NCBI GenBank assembly: GCA_946902985.2
Contig: OX336395.1
Location: 288,853,065 to 288,917,064 of the forward strand
Direction of reading: 5' to 3'
From: Meconema thalassinum
Taxonomy: Eukaryota; Arthropoda; Insecta; Orthoptera; Tettigoniidae
DNA: 64,000 nt
Of this stretch, positions 44,529-57,100 are shown piece by piece. The position numbers were made by a program, and so were the translations under genes. The first letter of the stretch is position 1. Every line of letters starts with the position of its first letter. The notes beneath the pieces were generated by a model. That model worked only from the letters and a program-made list of their open reading frames with translations, was not told where the DNA came from and did no database searches.

Positions 44529-44835
44529 CGAAGTATACTTACCTTTCGAAATCCATCTTCCAGGTTATCGTTTTTGTGGCCCTGAAACTCGTCTGGAAAA
44601 ACGTTTGCAGCGTGGTGATGTACCCATTAATCTTTTGGATCAAGCATGCAAAGAACATGACCTTTCTTATCGCCATAGTCATCCTGGTTTAAGACATGTG
44701 GCAGATAAATTGTTATTGAAAAAAGCTAAACAACGTTTCACATCCTGTGATGCTTCAGTGGGTGAAAGGATGGCAGCCCTGATTGTGATGAGTGCTATGA
44801 AAGGAAAGTTGATGATGCATGGACATAAACATTGA
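44404..44835 (+). CDS. Phospholipase A2-like protein of Polinton B
   Basis: 143 codons from MARKSNNNSKHK, with a basic N-terminus (RPQRRRKTK). Residues about 46-100 resemble the small phospholipase A2 domain found in parvovirus VP1: YRFCGPET fits the calcium-binding loop, and CKEHDLSYR holds the catalytic His-Asp pair (residues 85-86), with LLDQA before it. In viruses this lipase helps escape from endosomes. A virion entry role here is inferred. The loop reads GPET rather than GPGN, so activity is uncertain. The frame is intact and overlaps the end of the previous gene. Confidence 0.78.
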   Translation: MARKSNNNSKHKPRPQRRRKTKPFYHQWKRICQTCTGNGVIDEVYLPFEIHLPGYRFCGPETRLEKRLQRGDVPINLLDQACKEHDLSYRHSHPGLRHVADKLLLKKAKQRFTSCDASVGERMAALIVMSAMKGKLMMHGHKH

Positions 44836-45954
44836 GGAATGGAGGAGTGAGGAATTGGGATGCGTTTGTATTCAATTTTTCATTTGTCAATCCCCTTATG
44901 GTAATGAAATAAAAACAAAGGTTTACCAGATCACGATGTTTTGTTTTTTTTATTTTTAAAAATCATGATGTTGATGGTTGATTGTTCATTTTTACATTTC
45001 ACACATGATGAATTCACACTCTGCCATTTGTCAATTTGCAATTTAAAGTTTTTAAAAATGTTCGTTTCAAGTTTTACGTTTTTGATTATATGAATTTTTC
45101 CATTTTGCTGATGACACTTTTTTTAAACGTTCGTTTGAAGTTTTGTGAATTTTCATATTTTACACATGGCCATTTCCAGTTTTTAAAAATGTCCGTTTTA
45201 AGTCTTGCGTTTTTGGAGATATGGAAATACGGATTTTCCATTTTGCTGTTTTCACATTTTTCCATTTGGTGTATGATGAAAGTTGAGATTTGACAATGAT
45301 ATTGATGCAAGTGCATGACCATGGCGATGCTGCAGTGAGTTTATGGGATTGTGGAAACGTCAAGGTCTACGACTAATGCAGGTAAGACTGTTTTTACAAA
45401 AATAATGTCTATTGTCTGCCACATTTCAAAGAAAACAAAACTATTGAAAACAAAATGAGTATATAAGTGACCATTTACCCCCTCCCACCCACACTACCTC
45501 ACCGTGTTTGCTCTGGTCATACATACACACCAGCTTTCTCTCTCTACTCATACATTCACACATGTCTTTGGGACCAAACACAACCACTTTATTTATTCCC
45601 AAAAGCACATTCTTGACATGCACACTCATCCCAAAATAACTTTTTTTGTTGATCATTTATAATTTACATTACTAAAAATAATTAAATACCAGTCATTAAA
45701 TTTACTAAAAATACTATTACTAATTAAATATTTACAAAAAAACTACAACTTTGTACAGCTTTAAAAGAATCAAACTATTTACCAGTCAATTTTTATTTAA
45801 ATAAGGTTGCATAAAACTTTTTTAAAGAGAAAAAGTCCAAGTGGGTTGCCACTATTTATAAAATCAACTATTTACAATGACAAAAACCAATTTTACAAAA
45901 TACTAAATCTACAAGTTACATAAAGCTATGTCCCTAAACGATTAAGCAGAAAAA
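44836..45954. other. Convergent intergenic region with ~70-bp tandem repeats
   Basis: Between the PLA2-like gene (plus) and the polymerase (minus). About 45040-45220 has three copies of a unit around AAAAATGTTCGTTTCAAGTTT. AATAAA after the PLA2-like gene at about 44908 may end late transcripts. The rest is A/T-rich, and no gene is seen. Confidence 0.6.
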
Positions 45955-48900
45955 TCACACCTCCTCCTCCTCCTTGCGATCATAACCCCAGGGCAGGCTG
46001 GTGAGCACGTCATCAGTCCACACACGTTTGTTATCCATGGAGGCGAGGGTGCGTTTTCTCTGTTCCACAAGATACAAATGATGATTGCTGGATTGTATCC
46101 TGCACTGTGTATGAGACATAGCTTTGCCAGTGCGTAAAACCGCTAGATAGTCATCAACACGTAGCGATTTTACCACTGCTCTACGTACACCTTTTGCTCT
46201 TTTGGCTTCCTTACAGTCGAGTGTGCGGTAAGCATACATTTTTGAGGCCAAATCAACGAATTCCGTCATAATGGAATCACCGCATTCATCTTTTAAAACG
46301 CCCATTACCTTCTTGTTTTTATGGGCAGCTGAAACACGTTGTCAGCGCTATAGCAAGAGGTGTCGAACCAGTCACTATGCTGCCTCATGACGTCATAGGG
46401 GTTGCAGTGACGAATGTGGTAAATGAATGAGTCCGTGTCCATATACAAAAGAGAGGCGTCCTCAAAATGGCGTTTGGCAAACTCATAGTGGAATCGATAC
46501 ATGACCTATTTGGAAAAGTCTAAAATGACTTGGCCCAAGTAAATGGGTTTATCCAGGGTCACGCTGGTCTTACTCAATTCAATAGTAGCCAAATCCTCAT
46601 CGATAATGTTGATCGATTTAGAATTTGGCTTGGCAATGTACCGTCGGGCACCCCAACGCCCCTCCCAGACATTGACCAATTTAATGTCACGGTATTTGCG
46701 GACATTCTCCATGGACTTGCCATAGATGCAGTTGTTCATTAATTTTAAAAAAATAATTTCAAACTGCTGTGTTGCCACTTGTCGGTGCTCTGTGTTGAGA
46801 CGCATGTATGGCTCAAGCCATGCTTTTTGAGCAAAAGAAATACCCCTGTGGATTTTCTTCAACAACAAGCCTTGGGCGATGCATTGCACTAACATTTGGA
46901 TATGTAGCACATACCGATTTTTGTTGTAAAGTGTGCCCAGAGTTTTTCAATTTTCACTTTACTGTCAGGGGGAATCATTTGCTCAAGGCAGAATGGGAAA
47001 TCGGCATGTTCATCTTACAAGGATGAGGGATATTCAATATCCACTTCTAGCACATATCCACGGCCTGTTTCTTGGCTAGCCATGTTCACATCAAATTCTG
47101 ACACTTGTTTGTCTGTCAGCCAAGCAAACTTCCCATAGGGCAAAGGCTGACTCATGGCGTAACCGTACAAATTATTCACGTCGTAGTACATTAAGTACGA
47201 TTCTGGTTTGTCTGGTGAATAATCAGGCATGTTGACATTGTTCGCTTCGGCATGGCGTTGGTTAAGTGACACAAAGCCGCCACGAATGCCCTTTTCAAAA
47301 AATAGAACCATGTCTACATCAGTGAGTAAATCCAATTCCACTTGAGTTTATTTCAAAGCGGCTTCGAACGAGAGCCCAGGACTCGTATAATGGTGAGCCG
47401 GGTCAAGACCGTAAATGTGTTGACACAACTCACGGAATTTTTGAAACACATCGGTGAGCAGCAATACGTCCAGTTTTAGGTAATGCAAGGCATATTCACT
47501 TAGCGTCTTAATGCCAAACACTCGCCAAACTTGACATGCATGTGCATAGTCTTCATCGGAAACGATACTGCGTGTTAGTTTCGAGTAAAATTTCTCATGT
47601 GGTGGGAGTTTTCTTTGCTTTAACACGTCCCAGCTGACGCAGAAATCATACGGGAATATACCTTTCCGAATGCACAATTGAAATTGCTCAGGATCATTAA
47701 AATGCATTCTAGTATTTTTTAATTCCTCCTCATTCAAGTCATTCACAAGGCTGTCTAGCGAGGATGCCATAAACTTAAAGGAATCCAAAAATCGAATGCT
47801 AAAGTCGCCCAACCACCATGTCAGGGCTGTAATACGCTCATGGTTTTGGGGAATAAAGATAAACGAGCCTATTTGACATCACCAAATTCACAAATCAAAA
47901 ACTGAATGTCATAATTCGCCAGATTGTGGAAAAAGACACTGATGAAACGAGGAGCTGGAAAGTTCAAATTGCATTTGCTGTGCGCAGCTCCATGAAACTC
48001 CCCCGTAAAGTGCGAGTGGTCTCTGGCGTTTTCCTCTCCACATAAAATAAGCTTTTCGCAAATATGGCATGTCGTGGCATGTTCATACTGCTGCTGCTGT
48101 TCTGGAGATAGGCTCATGGGTACTGGGTGGTCCAATAATTCCTGTACATCATGAGCCAACTTGACAAGTTCATCCAAGAACCATTTGGCACAATCTGGCC
48201 CCTCGCGGTATATGTAAACGGATTGTGTGGGGTCATAGGCACACACCACATTAAATCCTATGGCAAAGGGTTCATGTTTTCGAATGGGTGTGGTTGAGCT
48301 AATGATGGGATCTGGTTCAAATCCCGCCATGGGTGTGGTGAGAGCATCTAAATCTGCATACACCACATAGGGAACAGTGTCACGCTTATGAATGTCCTTA
48401 AACTTTAACACAGCCTTGTCCCCTTGTGGCAATATCAATCTCACCGCTTCCTGAGTAACACAATCTATCCTATGAGTTCCAAAAGCGTAGGGGTTTTAAA
48501 ATATTGCAAGCAACGGTCACAAATATGTTTTACACCAGCGTGCTTAGACACTTGTCTGCTTAGCAATCTACTCAGGCTTTTAATGAGGCAATAGTGATTC
48601 ACCTCTCTTACAGATAAATATAAAAGATGAATGTGGTGTCGTTTTGGTTCTATTGTGGCATAAATAGTACCCACAATCTCATCACCATCAAGGCCATACA
48701 CCATGAACGAAAAGTCCTGGTTGTCTTGTTCAAACCTATGGATCTCGTTAAGTCCATAGGGAACGATACTCGAGTTAAATTTAACGTTTGTTTCAATTCA
48801 TCAAACTTGGCCCTGTACATTCCTGGCCAACAACCATTATGTTGTACTGGCTGCAAATATCCAGCCACACACCACAGGAAGCAATCATTGTCATGATCCT

Positions 48901-49399
48901 TTATATTCACCACAGCCTTTTTCGATCCTATAGCTGGTGGTGTTTTAATATAGCTAGAACCAGCATTCAACGGGTTAAAATGACAAAAAAATGTTGATTT
49001 GTAGATGATGAATTTTTCTAACGCTAAACCACTGGGTCCTTGTTGCAGTTTATCAAATTTTGATAGCAAGGCATTGACCACGTGGGTTTCATACCACTGT
49101 TCCAAATTATGGGCTATGAATAGCTCTTGCATTTTACTGCAAATATAAAATTTCTCTTTATGTTCTACATCCTTCTTTTTATATATGAAATCGCACACCA
49201 GTTCTGTATTCACCTATAAAGCCATATGCAACCTTTGTGCTATACAAATTTCAATTTTAAAAATTTCAAAACAAGATTCTAAAAGTTCTTTGGGAATCAA
49301 ACTTTTTCTAACATTGGCCACACGACCAGAGCACACACGCGATTTGAAACAACTGTTTAGGGATTCCCAAGTTAACATATCCGCAGCAGTAAAATACAT
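45955..49399 (-). pseudogene. Polinton B protein-primed DNA polymerase B (pPolB), multiply broken
   Basis: About 1150 codons in eight segments across all three frames. Order from the start at 49399: N-terminal region with NIKDHDNDCFLWCVAGYL; HYCLIKSLSRLLS with a CDRC zinc-type motif; exonuclease I YADLDAL (near 48370); exonuclease II FFHNLANYD (near 47930); exonuclease III YLKLDVLLLTDVF (near 47480); polymerase A YYDVNNLYGYAMSQ (near 47190); B KLMNNCIYGKSMENVRK (near 46720); C YMDTDSF (near 46440); and a thumb region ending in an acidic run. Stops occur at about 49212, 47345 and 46504, with five frame changes. The normal enzyme replicates the element from a terminal protein primer. The full motif set shows it derives from a complete gene. 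Confidence 0.92.
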
Positions 49400-50021
49400 T
49401 ATTTTGAAGGAACACTCTCACCCGAGTTTTCAGTATTAGACTGATTGACAATGGTCCCAAACACACAAGTTCCAGGTTATCAACAGTGGTCAAGCATTTT
49501 CCAACACTCTTAAAAGAAATAAAATAAACCACCATAAGTATATCCATTGCATATAGTGTATGCATTTCATAAACAAAACAAAATCAAACAGGTTATATAT
49601 ATCAAGAAAACAAATCTCACCTTGACGTGTAATACTTTTCTTTATTCCAGTCTCGTGGACTAGTGTGGAAATGGTTTCCTTTTCTAGCTTTCTGTCTCTC
49701 TCTCTCTTTTTCAATCTATTTCCCACAGACACACAACAGGTAGGCTATACACGTTATCTGCAAACAAATAATAAACATTTATTTTATAACTTTAACAATC
49801 AATAAATAATTGCATTCAATATATATAAATCAATAAATATATAAATGAATAAATAAACACCTACCTCACAACAAGGTTAAGTATTTTCCACCAACAACAA
49901 AACTGTTAAACAAGACCAAGTGTTTCACGCAATGCAGTGTGTTCAAAGGTAGTTACCTAAGTGAGAGTGGAAATGATAACGACATGTCTTTATATATGTT
50001 ACGTTGCATGTATAATCTTTT
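49400..50021. other. A/T-rich region upstream of the polymerase gene
   Basis: From the polymerase start to the right terminal repeat. Very A/T-rich from 49740 to 49860, with repeated AATAAATA-like stretches, and a CT-rich tract near 49690. It probably includes the polymerase promoter. No gene recognised. Confidence 0.4.
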
Positions 50022-51744
50022 TTCCCACGCTTTGAACATTCTCTTATCGTGCACGTGGACAGATAACGTCCCAGGTGAACACCTGTGGCAGATCAAATTT
50101 CACGTCAACTTGTATTTTGTCACGTACGAAACAAACAGGATGTGACTTGTTAACAGTTATCGTGCACGTGGACAGTTAACGTCCGAGGTGAACACCTGTG
50201 CCAGATCAAATTTCACTTGAACTTGCATTTTGTCACGTACGAAGCAAAACAGGATGTAACTGGTTCAGCGTACATGTCATCTCACACGTGTTCACATGCC
50301 TTTCGCACTCCCCTGCCACCACGGTTATCAGATTATTTCACCTTCAAGGGTCCTCTGCGTCTCTGTCATTTTCCATTGCACCTGTTGTCAAGTCAGATCA
50401 GCGCATTCCAATAAGCTCAAATGACATTCACCTCCTGCTCGTCTGCTCCTCGGCAAGTTTGTTTTCTCTACTCGCTTCGACCAACATAGAACCAAGTTCT
50501 CATCACCGTTTACACGTTAAAGGTAAAATATCAGAAAAACGAACCCTCGCTCTGTCATAAACCGACCCGCCGAAATAGCGATTGTTCTGTTAAGCATGGT
50601 CATTGTGGTTAGCGACAGGTTCGTTGAAACACATACCCACCCAGCAGTATCGTCTTTCTCAACCACCATGCTTCATGAATATTTTAAACAGGTAAAGAAA
50701 AATTACTTTTTCAACATGAATGGCGTTAGGCCCTTTGTCAAAATGTCAAACATAGTTTCAAAAAGGGGGCGTTAGCCCGAGTCCTAGGACACCGCGTACA
50801 CGTCTCTAGCATGATTGGTTCGCGAGATATAGCAAAAAGTCTAAAATCACCTTTTGCCCCCAAAAAGCCATGTTTCCAGCATTTCACCTTTTCGACACCT
50901 ACAATCCCGTAAAGAGTGCAACGAGAAGAAAAAAACGAATCCAAGCATGCCCTCCTAGCATGACTCCTTCCATTCCAAGTTCGCAGGGGCTCACAACTTC
51001 CTAAGTAGAGAAGAACCTACAACCTAGCACTATTTTAGAGTGGAAATAAATGTCCATACGAAAGGGGGGTTCACCACGATTCCTAGGACACCCCATATGA
51101 TCAAATCCAACCATGGGTTTAGGAAATATTAAAAGCGGATGACCTATTAGTTTTGGTCTTTTATTTAAATAAAGAGCCTATAGGAAAGTAGGAGGCATCA
51201 CTACGAGTGATAGGACACCCTCTATGTTCAAATCCGACCATTGGTTAGCGAGATATCAGGTTCGGGGCAAATAAGAGGAGGGTTCAAAAAGAAGTGCCGC
51301 AGAACCCCTGTCATCCCACTACTGTCAGGTTTTTATCCTAGAGACTTGAAATTTATTTTGGGCGTAGGGACCTTGCATTTACGTCAAATAAACTTTTTTG
51401 TATAGTTCACAGTTTACAAAATATGGGATTTTCAAAATTCGAGTGTTTTCAAAAAAACATAAAATATAAAAAAGTTTTATAACAAAAAATGAAGGTCATA
51501 AAGACAATTCGTTTGAGCCATAGCACAACGTTCTTTCATGTTTCGTTTTCAAACTATCGCCTATTTTCTAAAACGAAAAATTTCAAAAAAAAATGAAAAA
51601 TATAAAACATGGTCCATAGGAAAGAGGACGTCAGCCTGAGTTCAACGATATGACGCATGCCCATGGTTTCATGAAATATACATGAGAGTTCAGCGTAGCC
51701 GAGTAGCTCGTGTCACTATTTAGAAGCACCACTACTTCACTACT
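50022..51744 (-). repeat. Right terminal inverted repeat of Polinton B
   Basis: 1723 bases, the uninterrupted counterpart of the left repeat. It holds the same 115-bp tandem duplication (50045-50275) and the outer subrepeats. An open frame of 120 codons (50198-50560) mirrors 32692-33054 on the left, which is expected from the repeat itself. Confidence 0.92.
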
Positions 51745-51750
51745 CCCGTG
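51745..51750. repeat. Right target duplication of Polinton B (CCCGTG)
   Basis: Identical to 30313-30318. The gag frame of element D continues from here in the same phase as on the left. Confidence 0.92.
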
Positions 51751-52980
51751 GATCAACCTAGTTCACTTAATTTCAACGCACCTGCGTTCACTCCGATGCG
51801 AGGTTCATCCAACCAGAATGTCATGATTATTAGGTCCCGAGAAGAGCAACCTGCTCATTTTTCAGGGACAGGCGGAGGTCTTTCACCCGTCGAGTTCCTT
51901 AACAATGTGGAGAGCTATTTGAGGACACTATGGTCACAAGTGAAAGGGAACTAAGGGTAATTGAACGCTTATTGACGGCCAAGCAAGTACGTGGTTCCGT
52001 GCGTTCCGTTACTCATTTAGCAATTACCGAGATTTTCGAGAAACGTTACTTCGAACGTACTGGTCTAGTGATATTCAATTGGAAATTTGAGCGGAGATGT
52101 ACAACAAAAAGTACAGTTCTACATTGCCCACACGCTATGCAAACTACTTCTCGACGCAATTGGCACGCTTAAAATGTCTTCAACCTCCTTTGCCGAGAGT
52201 GATCTGATACAGACTATTATCAGACAATACCCACCAGAAGTGCAACGTCTGTTAATAGCGGCCGATGCTAAGTCTTTCATCCAATGTGACGATATTCCAC
52301 GTTGCTTGGATAATAGCAATGAGCAATTCGTCAGTCACAAACCAAGAAACCACAATCGAAACGACACCAGAAGGGTTAATCTAACAACCGTCGATAAAGT
52401 CAGTCAAACGACGGGAGCTAGAGCGGTAATCTCGGATCGTTACCAAGCAAACAATAGCAGACCTAATCGTAGGAATTGGTATCAGAGACAGTTCGACTGG
52501 AATCGCCAGACGAGTAAACAAACTTATTGCGAACGAAGGTTTAATCGACCCAATGAAGATAGACGGAATTCTAGAAATCAGAATCGAAATGGAGCCCAGA
52601 ACAGAACTCAATCTAACATAAGGCGTGATTACAGATATTCCGAGGGTTATAGAGAGGACTGTGACCCGCGATATCAGAGTGATCGAGATTGGAGAGGGCG
52701 AGCGCCGGACAGTCGCCAGTGCAATCGCCAACTCCACGATCGAGAAGAGAGCGACCGAACTCAAACAGAGGTAATCACGTGTTGTACCTGAAGAAGTGCA
52801 CGAGGACTTGAATCAGCCTGGGACTTCGCAGCAGGACAACACCGGAAAGAAAAAAAACTTCAAAAATGCAGTAACGTCTGAGGACTCTGATTCCAGAATA
52901 ACTGTTGTTATTTTTTTCTGGGAGTCTATCCAAGAAGACTTAATTTACGAACGACGAATGACGCACGAATTACGAAATTA
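51745..52980 (+). pseudogene. Gag of element D, 3' part
   Basis: Continues gag after the Polinton B insertion. 51748-51954 matches the capsid-like region of element E gag (FSGTGGGLSPVEFLNNVESYL against FSGVGNITAVEFLRDM). Frame changes follow near 51940 and 52090. 52087-52791 has the LIQTIIRQYPPEVQRLLI block and then an R/N-rich stretch (RRNWYQRQFDWNRQ) without a zinc knuckle, as in E. Several stops lie between 52791 and 52980. Confidence 0.8.
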
Positions 52981-53330
52981 CCAATGATTCCTGCCATAAT
53001 CAATGGATGCCCCGTCACAGTATTGATTGATACTGGAGCCATGATAAGTGTATTGCCAGGAGATTTCTACGCTAAACTTAAGGCTGAGACTAAGCTCACT
53101 GAACGTCCTGTTTCTAATATTAAAATCTGAGGGATTATACCGGATAAAGCGATTAAGTGCAAAGTACAAGTCCAGTGTACACTTGACATAGCAGGGCACA
53201 TATTTGTTCACCAATTCCTGATTTTGACTTGAAGCATCAAGCTATTTTAGGTGTTGAATTTATGAGAAAGCACGAATATATTATTGATATGGGAGCTAAT
53301 ACCATTTGCTTCATACCAGGAGTCCAGATT
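52981..53330 (+). pseudogene. Aspartic protease of element D
   Basis: Begins MIPAIINGCPVTVLIDTGAM, with the active-site Asp-Thr-Gly and the ISVLPGDFY flap region. The later block ILGVEFMRKHEYIIDMGANT is the usual C-terminal half of a retropepsin. A TGA near 53130 and a stop and frame change near 53230 interrupt it. It would cleave the gag polyprotein. Confidence 0.82.
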
Positions 53331-54065
53331 CATGAAATAGAAGAGGAGAATGAAATGGATAAGGAAGAAAACCTCCTTAACTTGCTGAAAGCACAGGACA
53401 AGGAAAACAATAAGGAAGAGTGTAAGGAAGAGCCAGCACAAGCTCCAGAAATCCCAGATTATATTCAAATACTTAGAGAACGCGCCGCAGAAAGTCGAGC
53501 ATATATTAATGAATTGAACCGGAGGAAAAAGAAGAAGGACTTAGTTCCAACCTCGAGGGAAAACGAGAATAATAGCCAGACTGTCGTAGCAGAGATCCAC
53601 CAGATAGAGGAAATTCCGGAAATGCTAGATGAGACAATCCGTGAGATGACAGGATGGATGCTGTGAACGATCAACGTCTGAGGAACCGGAGAGAAGAGGA
53701 ATCAGAAGAGATTATTTACATGAATGATGGAAGTGAAGCTTCATACTCTGATGACTCATCGCAACCTGAAGAAGGAACAGTAGATCGCTTCGATGAGATA
53801 CTCAACTTGGAACTTGAGATATTGAAAAAAAAAGGAGAGTGATGCATAAACTGATTCTGAATCAGATTCTGATGACAATCCTTACCGTTTATCAGATGAT
53901 GAGGAATATTATGGAGGACCATCAGAAAGCAGGCCATTGGAAGCCTGGGATAATTTTTTGGATGCTGTAAGCCGATCTTATCGAGAGAAGGTACGAGAAG
54001 AAGAAGATGAAGAAGAAAAAGAAGAAGGAATCTTAAACCTGTCTTACTTGTTTAAGGAATTCTGA
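53331..54065 (+). pseudogene. Acidic C-terminal region of element D polyprotein
   Basis: After the protease the frame is very acidic and charged (EIEEENEMDKEENLL, REKVREEEDEEEKEE) with two frame changes (near 53655 and 53845), ending LSYLFKEF at 54065. No reverse transcriptase, RNase H or integrase motif is found before the 3' LTR at 54199. I do not recognise a domain. Either pol was deleted and replaced, or this is a distinctive non-autonomous gag-protease lineage. Confidence 0.6.
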
Positions 54066-54184
54066 GGAAGGCCAGAAGGAATATGTATTTTGGAGAAGCT
54101 TGAGTTAGCTCATTCCCAGGAGAATAAAATATCACCAGAATTGAAAGCATTGTTAACAGCAAATACAAATGCCTGTCTTGAGCC

Positions 54185-54198
54185 GAGGAGGAGACGTA
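54185..54198 (+). other. Polypurine tract of element D
   Basis: GAGGAGGAGACG lies immediately before the 3' LTR start TGGGCCCATATTC at 54199. Confidence 0.65.
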
Positions 54199-57100
54199 TG
54201 GGCCCATATTCACTCATGCTGGTGATTATTTTTTATGCAAGAGTTGGTAACATGAGTGAAAGCATATCTGAATGCATCCAGGAAGATGCAGTTGTACTTT
54301 TGATTTCATTGGGAGATATTGGAAGGTATTCTTTAATTTGCACATTTGAATTTACCACATCCAGTATTTCTGCATAATTTGCCAATGAGAAATGGCCTAA
54401 TATTAATAATTTTGTACTTGAGACCATGGTATGACACTGCGGAAAAGCCGGAGGAACGTCAAGAGTTGCTCAACGACTTGACTAGTCTCGAAACCAGTCC
54501 ACCCGCTACCGTGAAGAAAGCACTCTACTTCCAAGTCAAGCACCACACGTGTGTAACACGCGGCTGCACCAGTCCGGTCGATAGACCGAGGAGAATTGAT
54601 ACAAGTGAAGGAATCAATCTGTTTGGAAACGTAATCCAGTCTATCTTATCTCACGATGTGTGCATAGTGAAAATTGAGTGAAATTATTGCTAAGTGAGCA
54701 TTCAGAATCTGTGGAAAACTACGATAATTCAACCAGACGCATGGTCAATGTTCATAAGACCAAGCATGGCAGATCTTTGTGCCATCCATAATTTCTAGTG
54801 TCTGTGATTTAAATAGTACAAGTGTTATATTTCACATCTGTGAAAATTACTTATAATAATCCACGCTGTGTGGAGTTACGATTCTCTTCAGCGACAGATG
54901 TCGACGATTTAAGCTGATAAAATTTTTCACAACGAGTGACAGTGAAAGTGAGCAGATATGTGCTTGTTTCCAGTAGAGATTGTGAAGCAGACATGGCCAT
55001 TTGTTAAAATGAGGTCTGCAAATTATCAAGTGAAGCAGCTGTGTTTGTCTGTGAAACCACGCTAGAAGCAGTGATTTTCTTGTGGAAATTAATAACGCCT
55101 ACACGATGTATGAGATCCACAAAGAGAGAAGCACTTCATCACCGTTCACCATATTGGTGATAATAGCTTAAACACCTGATGAGAAAGAGACCGATCACCA
55201 TAGCAGCACAATATGATAGCAGCCGAAGAACGCAGTATAATGTCTCCGGACGAGCGCTGGACGTCTTGCCCATGCACTCAACTATTCCTGTTGGAATGAG
55301 GTGAGCTACCATTTTCTTCGCCGTGAGTCATGACTAATATCTTTTTGTAAGGTGATGGTTTTTGGTGGAGTAGTTTTAACGACCGTACTTCGATTCACAT
55401 TCATCTAGGTAGGATTTATTTAGTTTTGTTCCTTTTAGTTTACCGTCTATGGTAATTTTTCACTTTTCCATGCACATCGCAGCGCACGTTTCCAATACAT
55501 TTCCCATTCATGAGTTAATCACTTGAATAATGTGTGTTTTTCTCACATGGCGCACTGAAGGTCACTATGAATTTCACTTTGAACAAACCAATTGTGTCAA
55601 TGAAATAACGGAGCAGTAAATTTTGCTAATTATTCAGCTGTTGCTGAAGTTCTTATTTTTAGCTCCTATTTAGTAACATGTGAAGCATGCCACGGAGAGC
55701 GCGTTTCATTTTTGTGTAATATATTTTCTTTTTGGAGAGTGGAAAGTCTACCACTAGATTCAGTGTGAAGGAGTGTAATATCTTTCTGTTAGTATTTCTA
55801 ATCCAGATTCACACTAGTAACGGATCATTTACAATTAACGCCACTGTTTTATATGGTGTGAATATTTATTTAGTACATTTGAAGTGCCTAGAATGCACAT
55901 GTATAATTTGTGAATAACCCGCTGTGAGCGTAATATCTTCCAAACACCTTAGTACGAGTGGAATATCTCTCGTCTTGTATCGTTTGCTTTGCCCATGCAA
56001 GCATATCATTCTTCATATTTTTTGATTACTATTCCTACATCATGAACATTACAATGAGTGCTAGCTTATGAACTGCAAGTGTAGGATCATAATTTGAACT
56101 TTTTTGTGGATTCTATATGCTAATGAAACGAACACATTAGATTTTATAGTTTGCCAAAGCAACTCGTAACAGTTTGAGAACGAACAAATGTATTTTACTT
56201 GAGAGGACAAGTGTCTTCAAGGTCACGCGCAGTGATGCCAACCGAGAATCTCAAATGAGACATGACTTTTTGACAAATGCCATGCTAATACTTTTGATGA
56301 AGGATTTATTCTGAATAAGCTAGTTTTTATAAGCTTGTTAAAACTAGGTCAAGTTGACCGCTACTTCTTTGGAATCCAATGATACAATGTGAAAGCAGGT
56401 CACCAATTCTATTAACGATATTCGCATGTGTTGTGAGCGAAGAATATTTGGATAAGATTTTGTTGTTTATGATATTAGAGTTGTCTTGTGACACTGATTG
56501 ACATATTTTTGAGGCTATGATAATTTTTCTCACATGTTGCGAATGTTCTTGCCGTGTTTTCATACATGATGATGGGGTGGTTGCCCATATTTTTAGCCTA
56601 TTTTAAATTTTGAAAAAATAGGCTTATGAGATCACCTTTTGTCCGTGTGTGTGTGCGTGTGTGTGTGTGTGTGAGAGGGGTGTGTGTGTGTGTGTGTGAG
56701 AGGGGTGTGTGTGTGTGTCCCTAATAAAATCTAAACGGCTGGAGCGATTTCAATGAAACTCGGTAAGTTCATAGCGCTATTCCCGGCGACCTCGACCGTG
56801 CCCATCAAATTTTGTTACGTCTCACCGATCCAACATGGCGGCTGTGCGAATTATTTCACTAGCATTCAATATCTCCGAAACTATTACCGATATCGCCCTG
56901 AAATTGTGTACGGTGATAAAGGGCACTACTAGAAGTTCACCTATGAGAATTTCAAAAACCTGGTGACTACAAAACCAACATGGCGGCCAAGCGAATTTGA
57001 GACTTTTAAATAGACTTTTCTCGCGAATTAACTATCCAAACGTAATGAAACTTGGTACAGCAATTGTTCATACACATTGTAATGCACTGGAGTCTAATTT

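Larger units (their letters stand above)
30319..51744 (+). mobile_element. Polinton B (Maverick), complete with both termini
   Basis: 21.4 kb including nested inserts. It begins AGTAGTGGAGTAGTGG and ends with its complement, so AG...CT ends as in Polintons, flanked by CCCGTG on both sides. Inverted repeats of about 1.72 kb lie at 30319-33220 (after removing solo LTR F) and 50022-51744. The genes are integrase and DNA packaging ATPase (minus), fiber-like, core, protease, penton, capsid, BIR, two hypothetical and PLA2-like genes (plus), and protein-primed DNA polymerase (minus). Integrase, capsid, penton, protease and polymerase are all broken, so the element is defective. The plus sign for strand is arbitrary and follows the capsid genes. 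Confidence 0.95.
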
